Positions 8,047-17,052 are shown, counted from the first letter of the stretch. The stretch: 29,454 bases of DNA from Candidatus Segatella violae (GCA_002440225.1 DJSH01000069.1:3347-32800), one strand, 5' to 3'. Numbers and translations: made by a program. Notes: generated from the letters alone by a model not told the origin.

Positions 8047-8283
8047 AGATACAAGTACTACTAGATACCATTCATAACGTTACCTACTAAGTATTGTGTT
8101 CTGATAAGTAAAAAGTAAAAATGTCAAACAATTAATAAATATAAACCAACCTATGAAAAGAAATTCAACTTAACAATAGTTCTCCTTGCATCCGAGGTGG
8201 TGCGACGAAAACTCAGAGAGTGGCTATGAACTAGCCAAAGTAATCAACGTTTTATACTATTAAACCTAGAAAATACTTAAAGT
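8047..8283 (+). promoter_or_regulatory. Long 5' leader of the SusC gene with two small hairpins
   Basis: The region 7871-8283 has no gene. If transcription starts near 8047, the leader is about 235 nt. It contains a 6-residue reading frame (MKRNST, 8153-8173), a possible hairpin GCATC/GGTGC (8188-8203) and a perfect TGGCTA-TGAAC-TAGCCA hairpin (8221-8237). These could control translation of SusC or be the target of a small antisense RNA, as described for some Bacteroides susC-like genes. That role is inference. Confidence 0.4.
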
Positions 8284-11200
8284 ATGAATCTGAATTTAAG
8301 AAAATCAATGCTGCTTGTTGGTGCATTGGCAACTTTGGGTATGGGGTATACAACTCAAGCATTGGCTACCCCCCCATACCAGTCTGTTAATTCAGTACAG
8401 CAGTCGAAGAAGGTAACCGGTAACGTAAGCGACGCAGAAGGTCCCGTTATCGGTGCAAGTGTTGTAGAAAAGGGCAATCCTAGCAATGGTGCAGTTACCG
8501 ATCTTGATGGTAACTTCGTCTTGAATGTAAAGCCGGGTGCTACGATTGTCATTACTTACATTGGTTATAAGACTCAGGAGATTGCAGTCGGTAACCAGTC
8601 TAATTTCAATGTAACTTTGAAGACCGACGACAAGGCTTTGGACGAGGTCGTGGTCGTAGGTTATGGTGTTCAGAAGAAGAAACTCGTCACAGGTTCTACC
8701 ATCGAGGTGAAGGGCGACGATATTCAGAAGATGAACACAACCCAGGTGCTCGGTGCCTTGCAGAGTCAGACTCCTGGTGTTAACATCCAGGCTGCTTCTG
8801 GTCAGCCAGGTGATGGATTTAAGATTTCTATTCGTGGTGCTGGTACCAATGGTAACACAGCTCCTCTTTATATTATCGATGGTGTAGCAGGCGACATCAA
8901 CAACTTGAACCCTGCCGACATCGAGCGTATCGACGTGTTGAAGGATGCAGCTTCTTGTGCCATCTACGGTTCTGCCGCTGCCAATGGTGTTATCTTGGTA
9001 ACAACCAAGCAGGGTAAGCAGGGCAAGGTACAGGTAACATACGATGCCAACGTAGGTTGGGCAAATGTGTATCGTATGCCTAAGATGTTGAATGCCAAGC
9101 AGTATATGGAGGTGATGGATCAGGTTCGCTTCAATAGTGGCGAGAGTGGCTACGACTGGAAGAGCATCATGGGCGAAGACCTCTACAACTCTTATATGGA
9201 TGGTTCTAACGAGGGAACCAATTGGGTTGAGGCTATCCGCAACAAGAATGCCGTTACCACTAGTCATGCATTGAACGTAACGGGTGGTACTGACCGCTCA
9301 ACCTTCTCTATGGGTGCAGGTTATCAGTATCAGGATGGTGTGTTTGGCAATGTTGTGAAGTCAGACTATCGTCGTTTCACATTCCGTATCAATTCCGAGC
9401 ATGTTATCTATCGTAATGACAAGGGCTTGGATGTTGTGAAGATTGGTGAGAATGTTTACTATCAGCACAAGCAGAACCAAGGTATCCAGATAGGCAACCA
9501 GTATAGCAATGAGCTTTCCAACATGCTTCGTGCCAACCCTTGTATCCCTATGTACAATGCGGATGGTGGTTACACAAATTCTTCTGATTTGAAGAGTTGG
9601 GTTGATAACTATAACTCTTATTCTGTAAACCCAATCTATAAGATGCTCAACCAGCAGTCTGGTCACAATAAGAGCATCAACCAGAATTTGCATGCTACAG
9701 GATACTTGGAGATTCAGCCAATCAAGAACTTGGTTTATCGTGGACAGTTGAATTATAACCAGAACACCTGGACTTGGCGTACATTCCTCCCTGTTTTCTC
9801 TGCTAATACTACTAATGCGGATAACTTCCGTACAGAGGATAAGGCAACCAACCAGATTGGCACAAGCTGGGGATGGAGTACAACCAATACTTTGAACTAT
9901 AAGTTCGACTTGAACAAGAAGCACAACTTCGATATCTTGGTAGGTACTGAGTATGGCGAGAGCCGTCCTGATTTCGGCTTCTCATTGAATGCAACTTCTT
10001 CCAACTCTATCTTTGGCGATATGACTCATGCCTACATGAGCTATATGAAGAACAACAATGCGGCAGCTGTTACAGGTACTCCATGTGACGATACTCGCAG
10101 TATGTCTTATTTCGGTCGTGTAAACTACAACTACGATGAGAAGTATATGCTTTCTGCTATTATTCGTGCAGATGGTAACTCGAAGTTCGCTCCAGGTAAG
10201 CGTTGGGGTTATTTCCCTTCTGTATCTGCAGGTTGGGTAATCTCTAACGAGAAATTTATGGCTAAGACCGCTTCTTGGCTCGATTTCTTGAAGTTGCGTG
10301 CAGGTTGGGGTCAGAATGGTAACGCACAGACCATTGAAAACTTCCAGTGGCAGGGTGCCTTTGCTTTTGATGCAGGTAGTATCTATACATTCAATGGCAA
10401 CCCTGACCAATATACATCTGGTGCCTCTCCATCTCGTTTGCCAAATGCTGATTTGACATGGGAAACCTCAGAACAGTTGAATATTGGTATCGATGCTCGC
10501 TTCTTGAATGGTCGTCTCGGTTTGACTGCAGATTGGTATGACAAGAAGACCAAGGACTTGTTGGTTGCAGTACCAGTTGATGCCACAACAGGTTTCTCTA
10601 CCCAAATGAAGAACGCAGGTACTGTTGAGAACAAGGGTGTTGAGTTGGCACTGACTTGGAACGACAAAATTGGTAAGGATTTCCAGTACAATATAGGTTG
10701 GAACATGGCTTACAACCACAATGAGGTGACCAAGGTCAACTCTAATAGAAAATACAACAATGGTGGTAACGACCTGTTGGCACAGAACACTGGTTACATG
10801 GCCCGCTTTGAGGAAGGACACCCTATCGGCTATTTCTGGGGCTATAAGACTGAAGGTGTGATGCAGAACGCTGCTGATGTTCAAGCATACCTCGACAAAA
10901 ACTGCGATGGTAAGGCCGAGAACTCTAAGCAAGGCACAGGTATCAAACCTGGTGACTTGAAGTTTGTGGATGTCAATGGCGATGGTGTCATCAACGACGA
11001 TGATAAGACAGAGATCGGTTCACCACAGCCTGATGTTACCATGGGTATTACCCTCGGTGCATCTTACAAGGGATTCGACCTCTCTGTTACTGGTTATGGC
11101 GCATTTGGTCAGCAGGTAGCTCGTTCTTATCGTAAGTTTACTGATGGTGAGTTCGAGAACTTTACCACAGAGGTGTTCGATTACTGGCATGGAGAAGGAA

Positions 11201-11526
11201 CATCCAATAAGTATCCTTTGCTTGCCCACATGAATGCTGGTCCTAACTGGCAGACCATCTCTGATATTTACATTGAGAATGCTAGCTACTTCCGTCTTCA
11301 GAACTTGACAGTTGGTTACGACTTCACCAAGATTTGGAAGACTAGCCCATTCTCACAGCTCCGTCTCTATTTCACAGCCCAGAACCTCTTTACCATTACT
11401 GGTTACAAGGGTATGGATCCTGAGAATGGTACAGCTATTGGTTCCGATTCTTGGGTAACAGGTGTTGATGTAGGTAACTATCCTCAGCCTCGTACCTATA
11501 TGGTTGGTGTAAATATTAAGTTCTAA
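8284..11526 (+). CDS. SusC/RagA-family TonB-dependent outer membrane transporter
   Basis: A 1080-residue protein. The signal peptide has probable cleavage after ALA at residue 28. A carboxypeptidase-regulatory-like beta-sandwich (about 44-115) has the usual GAVTDLDGNFVL and ITYIGYKT motifs. The SusC signature DEVVVVGYGVQKK (about 120-133) leads into the plug (about 133-245, with IRGAG, PLYIIDG, IDVLKDAASCAIYGSAAANG), then a long beta-barrel ending in GVNIKF. It imports a ligand across the outer membrane using TonB energy and works with the SusD lipoprotein as lid. A VNGDGVINDDDK stretch near 10970 looks like a calcium-binding loop, common in this family. The ligand cannot be told from the sequence. 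Confidence 0.95.
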   Translation: MNLNLRKSMLLVGALATLGMGYTTQALATPPYQSVNSVQQSKKVTGNVSDAEGPVIGASVVEKGNPSNGAVTDLDGNFVLNVKPGATIVITYIGYKTQEIAVGNQSNFNVTLKTDDKALDEVVVVGYGVQKKKLVTGSTIEVKGDDIQKMNTTQVLGALQSQTPGVNIQAASGQPGDGFKISIRGAGTNGNTAPLYIIDGVAGDINNLNPADIERIDVLKDAASCAIYGSAAANGVILVTTKQGKQGKVQVTYDANVGWANVYRMPKMLNAKQYMEVMDQVRFNSGESGYDWKSIMGEDLYNSYMDGSNEGTNWVEAIRNKNAVTTSHALNVTGGTDRSTFSMGAGYQYQDGVFGNVVKSDYRRFTFRINSEHVIYRNDKGLDVVKIGENVYYQHKQNQGIQIGNQYSNELSNMLRANPCIPMYNADGGYTNSSDLKSWVDNYNSYSVNPIYKMLNQQSGHNKSINQNLHATGYLEIQPIKNLVYRGQLNYNQNTWTWRTFLPVFSANTTNADNFRTEDKATNQIGTSWGWSTTNTLNYKFDLNKKHNFDILVGTEYGESRPDFGFSLNATSSNSIFGDMTHAYMSYMKNNNAAAVTGTPCDDTRSMSYFGRVNYNYDEKYMLSAIIRADGNSKFAPGKRWGYFPSVSAGWVISNEKFMAKTASWLDFLKLRAGWGQNGNAQTIENFQWQGAFAFDAGSIYTFNGNPDQYTSGASPSRLPNADLTWETSEQLNIGIDARFLNGRLGLTADWYDKKTKDLLVAVPVDATTGFSTQMKNAGTVENKGVELALTWNDKIGKDFQYNIGWNMAYNHNEVTKVNSNRKYNNGGNDLLAQNTGYMARFEEGHPIGYFWGYKTEGVMQNAADVQAYLDKNCDGKAENSKQGTGIKPGDLKFVDVNGDGVINDDDKTEIGSPQPDVTMGITLGASYKGFDLSVTGYGAFGQQVARSYRKFTDGEFENFTTEVFDYWHGEGTSNKYPLLAHMNAGPNWQTISDIYIENASYFRLQNLTVGYDFTKIWKTSPFSQLRLYFTAQNLFTITGYKGMDPENGTAIGSDSWVTGVDVGNYPQPRTYMVGVNIKF

Positions 11527-11544
11527 TCTAAAATTGAATTCACA

Positions 11545-13302
11545 ATGAAGAAATTAAATATATTTTTGGCTTCCGCCATGGTAGCATTAAGCTTTGCATC
11601 CTGCGGCATCGATGATGTACAGAATGTGGGTGAGTTATCTACCAATGACTTCCCTGTAAACAAGGAAGATGGTGAAGCTGTATTGGCTGGTGTTTACCAG
11701 AATCTGAATGAGATTTGCGCAAACCCTCAGATGAGTTTCTTGTATTATGCGCAGCTTGCCAGCGATGATATGCTTGGTGGTGGTGGCGTCAACGATAAGT
11801 TGATGCAGGCAGAGGATTTGCTTTGCAACTACAATGCTGATATGACCAACACGTTCTATGAGGCTCGTTACAAAGGTATCAACCGTGCCAACACATTGAT
11901 TGATGCTTTGCCTAATACTACAATGGATGAGACCACCAAGAACTCTTTGATGGGACAGGCTAAGTTCCTTCGTGCTTTCTACTATTATGATTTGGCTTCG
12001 ATGTATGGTAATGTGCCAATGCGTTTGCATCCTGGCTCTGAGGCTATTACACAAGGTGACATTACGGACCCTTGGAAGCAAATCTTGATGGATTTGCGTG
12101 ATGCTATTAGCCTTTTGCCTGACAAAGCATCTGATGATGCTCATGTAGATAAATATACGGCTGAGGCAATGCTCGGACGTGCTTGGCTTTTCTATACCGG
12201 TTTCTTTGGCAATGGTTCCACATTGGCAGACCTTACCAGTACAAACTACAGTCCTTTGACATCTGTAGAACTTCCTGATGGAACAACTATGACAAAGGAG
12301 GATGTAATCAATGCAATTGATGATTGTGTGACTAAGTCTGGTCATAAGTTGGTAGATAAGTATCAAAACCTTTGGGCATATACGAACAGATGTACGGTTG
12401 AGAGCTATGATTATACTAAGGGGCAAGGCTTCAAATGGGTTGAGGACGATGGCGGAAAAAATCCAGAGACATTGTTCGCTATCAAGTTCAATAAGTTCGC
12501 TTCTTGGAATACTACTATTGGTTATGCTAATGGTTATGCGTTGCATTTTGGTGTCCGTGGTGGACAAGCCTACGGAAATACTTTCCCATTCGGTCAAGGT
12601 TGGGGTGCAGGTCCTGTAGCTCCTAATTTGATGAGTGATTGGGCAGCAGCTGAGCCAAACGACGAGCGTCGTGACGCTTCCGTAGCCGATTGGCATGCTT
12701 ATCCAAAGTATAAAAAGGGTGGTTGGGCTGATTTCGTTCAGGAAACCGACTTCTATGCTAAGAAATGGGCTCCTATCACTTGTGAAAACAATAAATTGGA
12801 CGACGGATATTCTTGTACTTTTGAGAATGTAATGTACGAAGGTAACTGGGATACTCCGGGAAAAGAAAATATGCAGTTGAACAATATACACGATTTGGTA
12901 CTTATCCGTTTTGCAGATGTTCTGTTGATGCAGAGTGAGTTAAAGGAAGATGTCGAAGGTATCAATAAGGTTCGTGAGCGTGCAGGCTTGGCACCTATTG
13001 CTTCTTACTCTCTCAGAGCATTGCAAAATGAACGCCGTTGGGAATTGGCTTGTGAGGGTATTCGGTGGAATGATATTCGTCGCTGGCATATAGCTGCCGC
13101 TGCTCTTGAAAAACAAAATGGAGTAGCTACTTACTATTGTGGTAATGCCGACACCAATATTCCTCACAATGGTGGTTATACTGCACGCTATAACGCTACT
13201 GCAGGCTTCCAGAAGATGCCTGAAACTCAGGTTGCCATGGGCACGGTTAAACAGAATGAGGGATGGACAGGTTCTGATTCTGAGTATCAGGGTTGGAAAT
13301 AG
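11545..13302 (+). CDS. SusD/RagB-family nutrient-binding outer membrane lipoprotein
   Basis: A 585-residue protein with a lipoprotein signal ending SFASC (Cys20). The N-terminal TPR-like helical fold is visible in AVLAGVYQNLNEI, the YKGINRANTLIDAL region and MGQAKFLRAFYYYDLASMYGNVPM (this block is a hallmark of the family). The C-terminal part has VLLMQSE and INKVRERAGLAPI then LQNERRWELACEGIRWNDIRRW, also typical. It sits on the cell surface and caps the SusC barrel. The gene follows susC by 18 bp, so both are in one operon. Confidence 0.95.
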   Translation: MKKLNIFLASAMVALSFASCGIDDVQNVGELSTNDFPVNKEDGEAVLAGVYQNLNEICANPQMSFLYYAQLASDDMLGGGGVNDKLMQAEDLLCNYNADMTNTFYEARYKGINRANTLIDALPNTTMDETTKNSLMGQAKFLRAFYYYDLASMYGNVPMRLHPGSEAITQGDITDPWKQILMDLRDAISLLPDKASDDAHVDKYTAEAMLGRAWLFYTGFFGNGSTLADLTSTNYSPLTSVELPDGTTMTKEDVINAIDDCVTKSGHKLVDKYQNLWAYTNRCTVESYDYTKGQGFKWVEDDGGKNPETLFAIKFNKFASWNTTIGYANGYALHFGVRGGQAYGNTFPFGQGWGAGPVAPNLMSDWAAAEPNDERRDASVADWHAYPKYKKGGWADFVQETDFYAKKWAPITCENNKLDDGYSCTFENVMYEGNWDTPGKENMQLNNIHDLVLIRFADVLLMQSELKEDVEGINKVRERAGLAPIASYSLRALQNERRWELACEGIRWNDIRRWHIAAAALEKQNGVATYYCGNADTNIPHNGGYTARYNATAGFQKMPETQVAMGTVKQNEGWTGSDSEYQGWK

Positions 13303-13332
13303 TATTTCATTAACTATTAAAGGAAAACAAAT

Positions 13333-14574
13333 ATGAAAAAGATATTTTTCGCATTGTCTATGTTGACATTGCTTTATACCTCTTGTGATCCTTCTTCCGA
13401 TTCTGGAAGCACAGGATTCATGGAGAATGTAACGGCTGAAAGCGTAGATGCAAAAGTAACGCCAGTAGTGGTAAATGGTAAGAATACTAACCGTCTCGTT
13501 ATTGAAAACCATTCTCCTATTACAAGCCAGTGGTCTGCAAGTCAGTTGGCTGAGGATGCGGTTACTTCTTCTAAAGCTTATGATACCATCTATGTTACTA
13601 AGCTTGGTGAAAATACTGTTACAATGCATTGTAAGAACATTGGATCGGATTTCACTAAAGATTTTAATGTAAATGTGGATGAGATTTCTTACCTCTCAGC
13701 AGAACTCCAGAAGCGACTCTGCGTGGAGGGAAGTGAAGGCAATTATAAGTCTAAAATTGCTAGCATCAAAGGGCAGCCTGCTCAGTTTGGTACTGAGTTT
13801 GATAAGGCAAAGGTTAAAGTTGTTCAAGAGATAAAAGAAGGTGTCAAGGGTAATGTCTTTACAGTTGAAAATGACAATGCAACTCTAGCTGATTGGGCTA
13901 TCACAAAGGATGGCGCAAATGAGCCGATGGCTACTGCAAACCTCAATGACGATAAGTTGATGGTTGTGGAACCTGGTCATTATACATTGACCCTTACTTA
14001 CACGTTGGCTAATGGTAGCAAGGATACCTATACGGTATCTACATTTGATGTGGAAGACTTGACTACGGTACCACAGCTTCTCCAGTATCTCAAGGGTGGT
14101 GAAAACGGTGACGGAACAACTACCTGGGAGTGGAGCAAGAAGGCCTCTTCTGTTTGGGGTAATGGTCCATTTGGTAGCGGAAACAAACCTCAGTGGTGGG
14201 GCGTTTCTTTGACCGACATCGAAGGTCAAGGCAGTGGTAAGAATGGTGGTGCAGCCCGAAATGGTACTAATGCTTCCTTCACTCTTGACATGAACAATAA
14301 CACTGCAACCAATGCTGATGGTACTACTCTCCCTATCAAGTTGAATGTGTTGGAGCATAAGGATGCTTCTTGGGATCAGGGTACAATCACCTTCCCAACA
14401 GTTACTAATGATAAGTTCGTTATCCCTATGGGTGTTAATGTAAATGAGGGTAATGCTGCGTTCCAAAAGTATTACGTATTAGTTTCTAGTGACGACAAAC
14501 TTGTGTTGACAGCTGCTGAAAGCAATGGAGCAAATGCTTGGTTCTATGTCTTCACCAAGAAAACAAAGAAATAA
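13333..14574 (+). CDS. Surface lipoprotein of the SusCD locus, possible glycan-binding protein
   Basis: A 413-residue protein with a short lipoprotein signal ending LLYTSC (Cys18). Two Ig/PKD-like beta-rich segments seem to follow: one around 30-115 and one around 150-245, which contains the PKD-like block VEPGHYTLTLTYTLANGSKDTYTVSTFDV. The C-terminal part (about 255-413) is rich in Trp and Gly (TWEWSKKASSVWGNG, PQWWGVS), a look typical of carbohydrate-binding domains. It starts 30 bp after susD and ends just before the terminator, so it is the third gene of the operon, in the place of SusE/SusF or surface glycan-binding proteins. I do not recognise a specific family and the ligand is unknown. 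Confidence 0.72.
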   Translation: MKKIFFALSMLTLLYTSCDPSSDSGSTGFMENVTAESVDAKVTPVVVNGKNTNRLVIENHSPITSQWSASQLAEDAVTSSKAYDTIYVTKLGENTVTMHCKNIGSDFTKDFNVNVDEISYLSAELQKRLCVEGSEGNYKSKIASIKGQPAQFGTEFDKAKVKVVQEIKEGVKGNVFTVENDNATLADWAITKDGANEPMATANLNDDKLMVVEPGHYTLTLTYTLANGSKDTYTVSTFDVEDLTTVPQLLQYLKGGENGDGTTTWEWSKKASSVWGNGPFGSGNKPQWWGVSLTDIEGQGSGKNGGAARNGTNASFTLDMNNNTATNADGTTLPIKLNVLEHKDASWDQGTITFPTVTNDKFVIPMGVNVNEGNAAFQKYYVLVSSDDKLVLTAAESNGANAWFYVFTKKTKK

Positions 14575-14610
14575 TTAGAGATAATCGTTGTGATTATAAT
14601 ATAAATAAGG

Positions 14611-14652
14611 CTAAGCCTCGGCTGTAGTGATACAGTCGGGGCTTAGTCTTGT
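14611..14652 (+). terminator. Strong terminator of the susCD operon
   Basis: CTAAGCCTCGGCTGTA (14611-14626) pairs with TACAGTCGGGGCTTAG (14631-14646), 16 pairs with two G-U, closed by a GTGA (GNRA) tetraloop and followed by TCTTGTTT. It lies 37 bp after the last stop codon. Confidence 0.9.
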
Positions 14653-14675
14653 TTCAAATGAAGCGTTACTTCAAT

Positions 14676-14738
14676 TTTTGCCTCGCCGAGGCAAAATGTT
14701 GCCTTGGCTGAGGCAAAAGTTTGCCTTGGCGAGGCAGA
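14676..14738 (+). repeat. Three tandem mini-hairpins of the TTGCCT...AGGCAA type
   Basis: Three related units stand in a row, each with its own inverted repeat: TTTTGCCTCG-C-CGAGGCAAAA (14676-14696, perfect), TTGCCT-TGGCTG-AGGCAA (14699-14716) and TTGCCT-TGGCG-AGGCAG (14721-14736). Period is about 22 bp. They follow the terminator and lie in no gene. Confidence 0.75.
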
Positions 14739-14823
14739 AGTCTTCCTAAGCCTTGGCGCAGAGTTGACAATGGGATGTTGCATCGGAAAGATCTTGTTTT
14801 CTGTTTAGGCTCTACTCCCATTT

Positions 14824-15078
14824 ACCCTTCACCCTTCACATTTTTATAATAAGCAATTGATTTCTAGGCGGTTGCATGTGTGAAGGGTGGCGTTTGACCC
14901 TTCACACACCCTTCACCACCCTTCACCTTTTTTCGAAAATGAGCATTGCGCGATGGCTACACTTTTATAGGAAATGTGAAGGGTGGTGAAGGGTAGGTGA
15001 AGGGTGAGGCTTAACCCTTCACCTCTTAAATCGGTTGATATTCAGGTGATTACATGGGAAATGTGAAGGGTGAAGGGC
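14824..15078. repeat. Cluster of TGAAGGGT / ACCCTTCA repeats in both orientations
   Basis: The octamer TGAAGGGT occurs five times forwards (14881, 14977, 14987, 14998, 15064) plus a 7/8 copy at 15071, and six times as its complement ACCCTTCA (14824, 14831, 14897, 14908, 14918, 15014). Neighbouring copies of opposite sense can pair in several alternative hairpins. The whole 14653-15143 stretch has no reading frame that looks real. Confidence 0.85.
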
Positions 15079-15083
15079 TTTCG

Positions 15084-15116
15084 TGTACTTTCTTGCTTAT
15101 CTCTTGTACTTTCTTG
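15084..15116 (+). repeat. Direct repeat upstream of module 1, possible operator
   Basis: TGTACTTTCTTG occurs at 15084-15095 and again, identical, at 15105-15116. The 21-bp period is two helical turns, placing both copies on one face of the DNA. The second ends 27 bp before the -33 element at 15144, a position fit for an activator. Confidence 0.5.
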
Positions 15117-15143
15117 TAAAAATGCGGAATAGTGGATGAAAAG

Positions 15144-15175
15144 TTTGGCGGTTACAAATAATATTTGTACTTTTG
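15144..15175 (+). promoter_or_regulatory. Promoter of module 1
   Basis: TTTG, 20 bp, TACTTTTG on the plus strand, ending 22 bp before the ATG at 15198. It would drive the two plus-strand genes of module 1. Confidence 0.75.
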
Positions 15176-15197
15176 TGGTAACTAACAATGATATAGT

Positions 15198-17039
15198 ATG
15201 AAACAAAACCTATCTTCATTTTGGAAACCTCTGCTGTCTCTGCTCTTCGGTGTGGCTATAGCCGTGTTTTGGGCCGTTCCCTATGTGGGCGGCCTGTGCT
15301 TTCAAGAGCAATACCAGATGTTTCTCTTTGATACTAGTTATTTCTTGGAACGTATCATGCTGCCAGGTGGTCTTGCCGACTATCTGAGCGAGTTCCTCGT
15401 GCAGTTCTATTACATGCCAGCCGTGGGCGGCATCATCATTGCCTTGCTCTTGGTGGGCATCCAACGAACGGTATGGGGATTGATGCGACAATATGGTGCC
15501 AAGCACGATTTTCCGGGCTATTTGCTGAGCTTTGTGCCTAGCATCGCCTTGTGGTGTGCGATGGGCGACCAGCATGTTTTGCTTTCATTCGTTGTGGCTC
15601 TCTTGGGAGCCTTGGTGATGGGATGGATTCACAATCGCTTCCACAACCGATTGGTGATAGTCGTGTTCGAACTGGTGAGTACAGCCTTGGTGTATTGGCT
15701 CCTAGGACCAGTGGTCTTCGTCTATGCGGCGTTGATGATGGGCGATGTCTTGATGCGTGGCAAGCGAAGAGGAAACTTGCCTACGGCTTTGGGCTACGCT
15801 GCTGCTATCTTGACGCTTACCATCGCTTGGATCTTGCTGACCACGCAAACCTTGCAATATCCTTTATATCGAATATTCTCCGGACTCAATTACTATCGCT
15901 TCCCAGGTATCGTGCCGAAAGTATTGTTGGTGGTGATGGTCTTGGCAGTGGTTGTTCCCTTCTTGGGAATGGCGCCAATTGGCTTCCATTCGTCTGCCTT
16001 GCAGAAATTGCAGCAGTCTAAGCTTGTGATGGCGGTATCCTATATACTGGTAATCGTGGCTTCCGTATTCGGAATCAAGGTTTCCTTCGACAAGCTGACT
16101 TACGAACTGATAGACTACGATTTCTTGGTACGAACCGAACAATGGAACAAAATCATAGAGAAGGCGGAGAAAGAACCTGCGACCACTCCTTTGGGTGTGT
16201 CTTGCGTAAACCTCGCTCTGAGCCAGACGGGACAGCTTGCCGACCGACTCTTCGAGTTCTATCAGAATGGAGGAGAGGGATTGTTTCCTACCTTTACCAG
16301 AGATATGACCTCGCCTGTTTCTACTGCCGAGATATTCTATCGTCTGGGCATGGTGAACGATGCCGAGCGATATATGTTTGAGGCACAGGAGGCGATTCCG
16401 AACTATCGCAAGAGCAGTCGATTGACCCGTCGCATCGCTGAGTGTGAGCTTATCAATGGCAATTACAAGGTGGCAGCCAAGTTGCTTCGCCGATTGGAGA
16501 AGACGCTCTTCTATCGCGACTGGGCTAACCGGACGATGGCGTTGCTTGGCAATGAGAAGGCTATCAATCGCCATCCTATCTATGGCAAGTTGAGAAAATA
16601 CCGTGAGAAGAAGCAAGACTTCCTCTTCAGCGACCGAGAGATGGACCAGATGCTCGGTCTGCTCTTCCTCAACGACAAGACCAACAAGATGGCGTTCGAA
16701 TACTTGATTTGCTACGAGCTGTTGCAGCGCAACATGGATAAGTTTGTGCAGTATTATCCGTTGGGCAGGTTTGTGGGCTACGACCATATCCCTCGTTCCT
16801 TTCAGGAGATTCTCATCGGCAACTGGATGAAGACGCACAGCGACCCTCGCACCATCCCATATAGCGTGGATGCGCAGACGGTGAACAATACGCTCAACTT
16901 CATTCAGATTTACATGCAGAATCCGAAGGACCCTCAGCTTAGCCAACAGCCATACGTTTCCAACGCTTGGTACTATATGATGGTGAGGAGCGCAGAGGAT
17001 GCTGCCAAGAAGAAAGAAGGAATGAAGGAGGTTTATTAA
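15198..17039 (+). CDS. Polytopic membrane protein with TPR-like C-terminal half, module 1 (probably DUF6057)
   Basis: A 613-residue protein. The first 300 or so residues hold about eight to ten hydrophobic segments. After the first comes a motif shared with the two other copies in this window: QEQYQMFLFDTSYF, then PGGLADYLSEFLVQFYYMP. The C-terminal half is soluble and helical, with TPR-like blocks such as RRIAECELINGNYKVAAKLLRRLEKTLFYRDWANR and FEYLICYELLQRNMDKFVQYY, also shared. This half probably faces the periplasm. No catalytic motif is seen. It is 13 bp ahead of a CxxCH propeller lipoprotein, the same pairing as in the other two modules. It is the most diverged of the three copies. I believe Pfam covers the family as DUF6057, from memory; function unknown. 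Confidence 0.8.
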   Translation: MKQNLSSFWKPLLSLLFGVAIAVFWAVPYVGGLCFQEQYQMFLFDTSYFLERIMLPGGLADYLSEFLVQFYYMPAVGGIIIALLLVGIQRTVWGLMRQYGAKHDFPGYLLSFVPSIALWCAMGDQHVLLSFVVALLGALVMGWIHNRFHNRLVIVVFELVSTALVYWLLGPVVFVYAALMMGDVLMRGKRRGNLPTALGYAAAILTLTIAWILLTTQTLQYPLYRIFSGLNYYRFPGIVPKVLLVVMVLAVVVPFLGMAPIGFHSSALQKLQQSKLVMAVSYILVIVASVFGIKVSFDKLTYELIDYDFLVRTEQWNKIIEKAEKEPATTPLGVSCVNLALSQTGQLADRLFEFYQNGGEGLFPTFTRDMTSPVSTAEIFYRLGMVNDAERYMFEAQEAIPNYRKSSRLTRRIAECELINGNYKVAAKLLRRLEKTLFYRDWANRTMALLGNEKAINRHPIYGKLRKYREKKQDFLFSDREMDQMLGLLFLNDKTNKMAFEYLICYELLQRNMDKFVQYYPLGRFVGYDHIPRSFQEILIGNWMKTHSDPRTIPYSVDAQTVNNTLNFIQIYMQNPKDPQLSQQPYVSNAWYYMMVRSAEDAAKKKEGMKEVY

Positions 17040-17052
17040 TGTTTATTTGAAT

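Noticed and set aside
8392..9267. A 291-codon open frame on the minus strand
   Set aside because: It is antisense to the conserved plug and regulatory domain of SusC and matches nothing recognisable.
11635..12891. A 418-codon open frame on the minus strand
   Set aside because: It lies wholly opposite susD, has no signal or domain pattern, and the residue mix (many Ile, Ser, Cys, Thr) is that of a shadow of a real gene.
14824..15078. A possible CRISPR array from the repeated octamers
   Set aside because: Repeats are only 8 bp, occur in both orientations, have irregular spacing with no 25-40 bp spacers, and no cas genes are near.
15864..16946. A 360-codon open frame on the minus strand
   Set aside because: It is antisense to the module 1 membrane protein, which has paralogues in the window; the antisense product has no family features.
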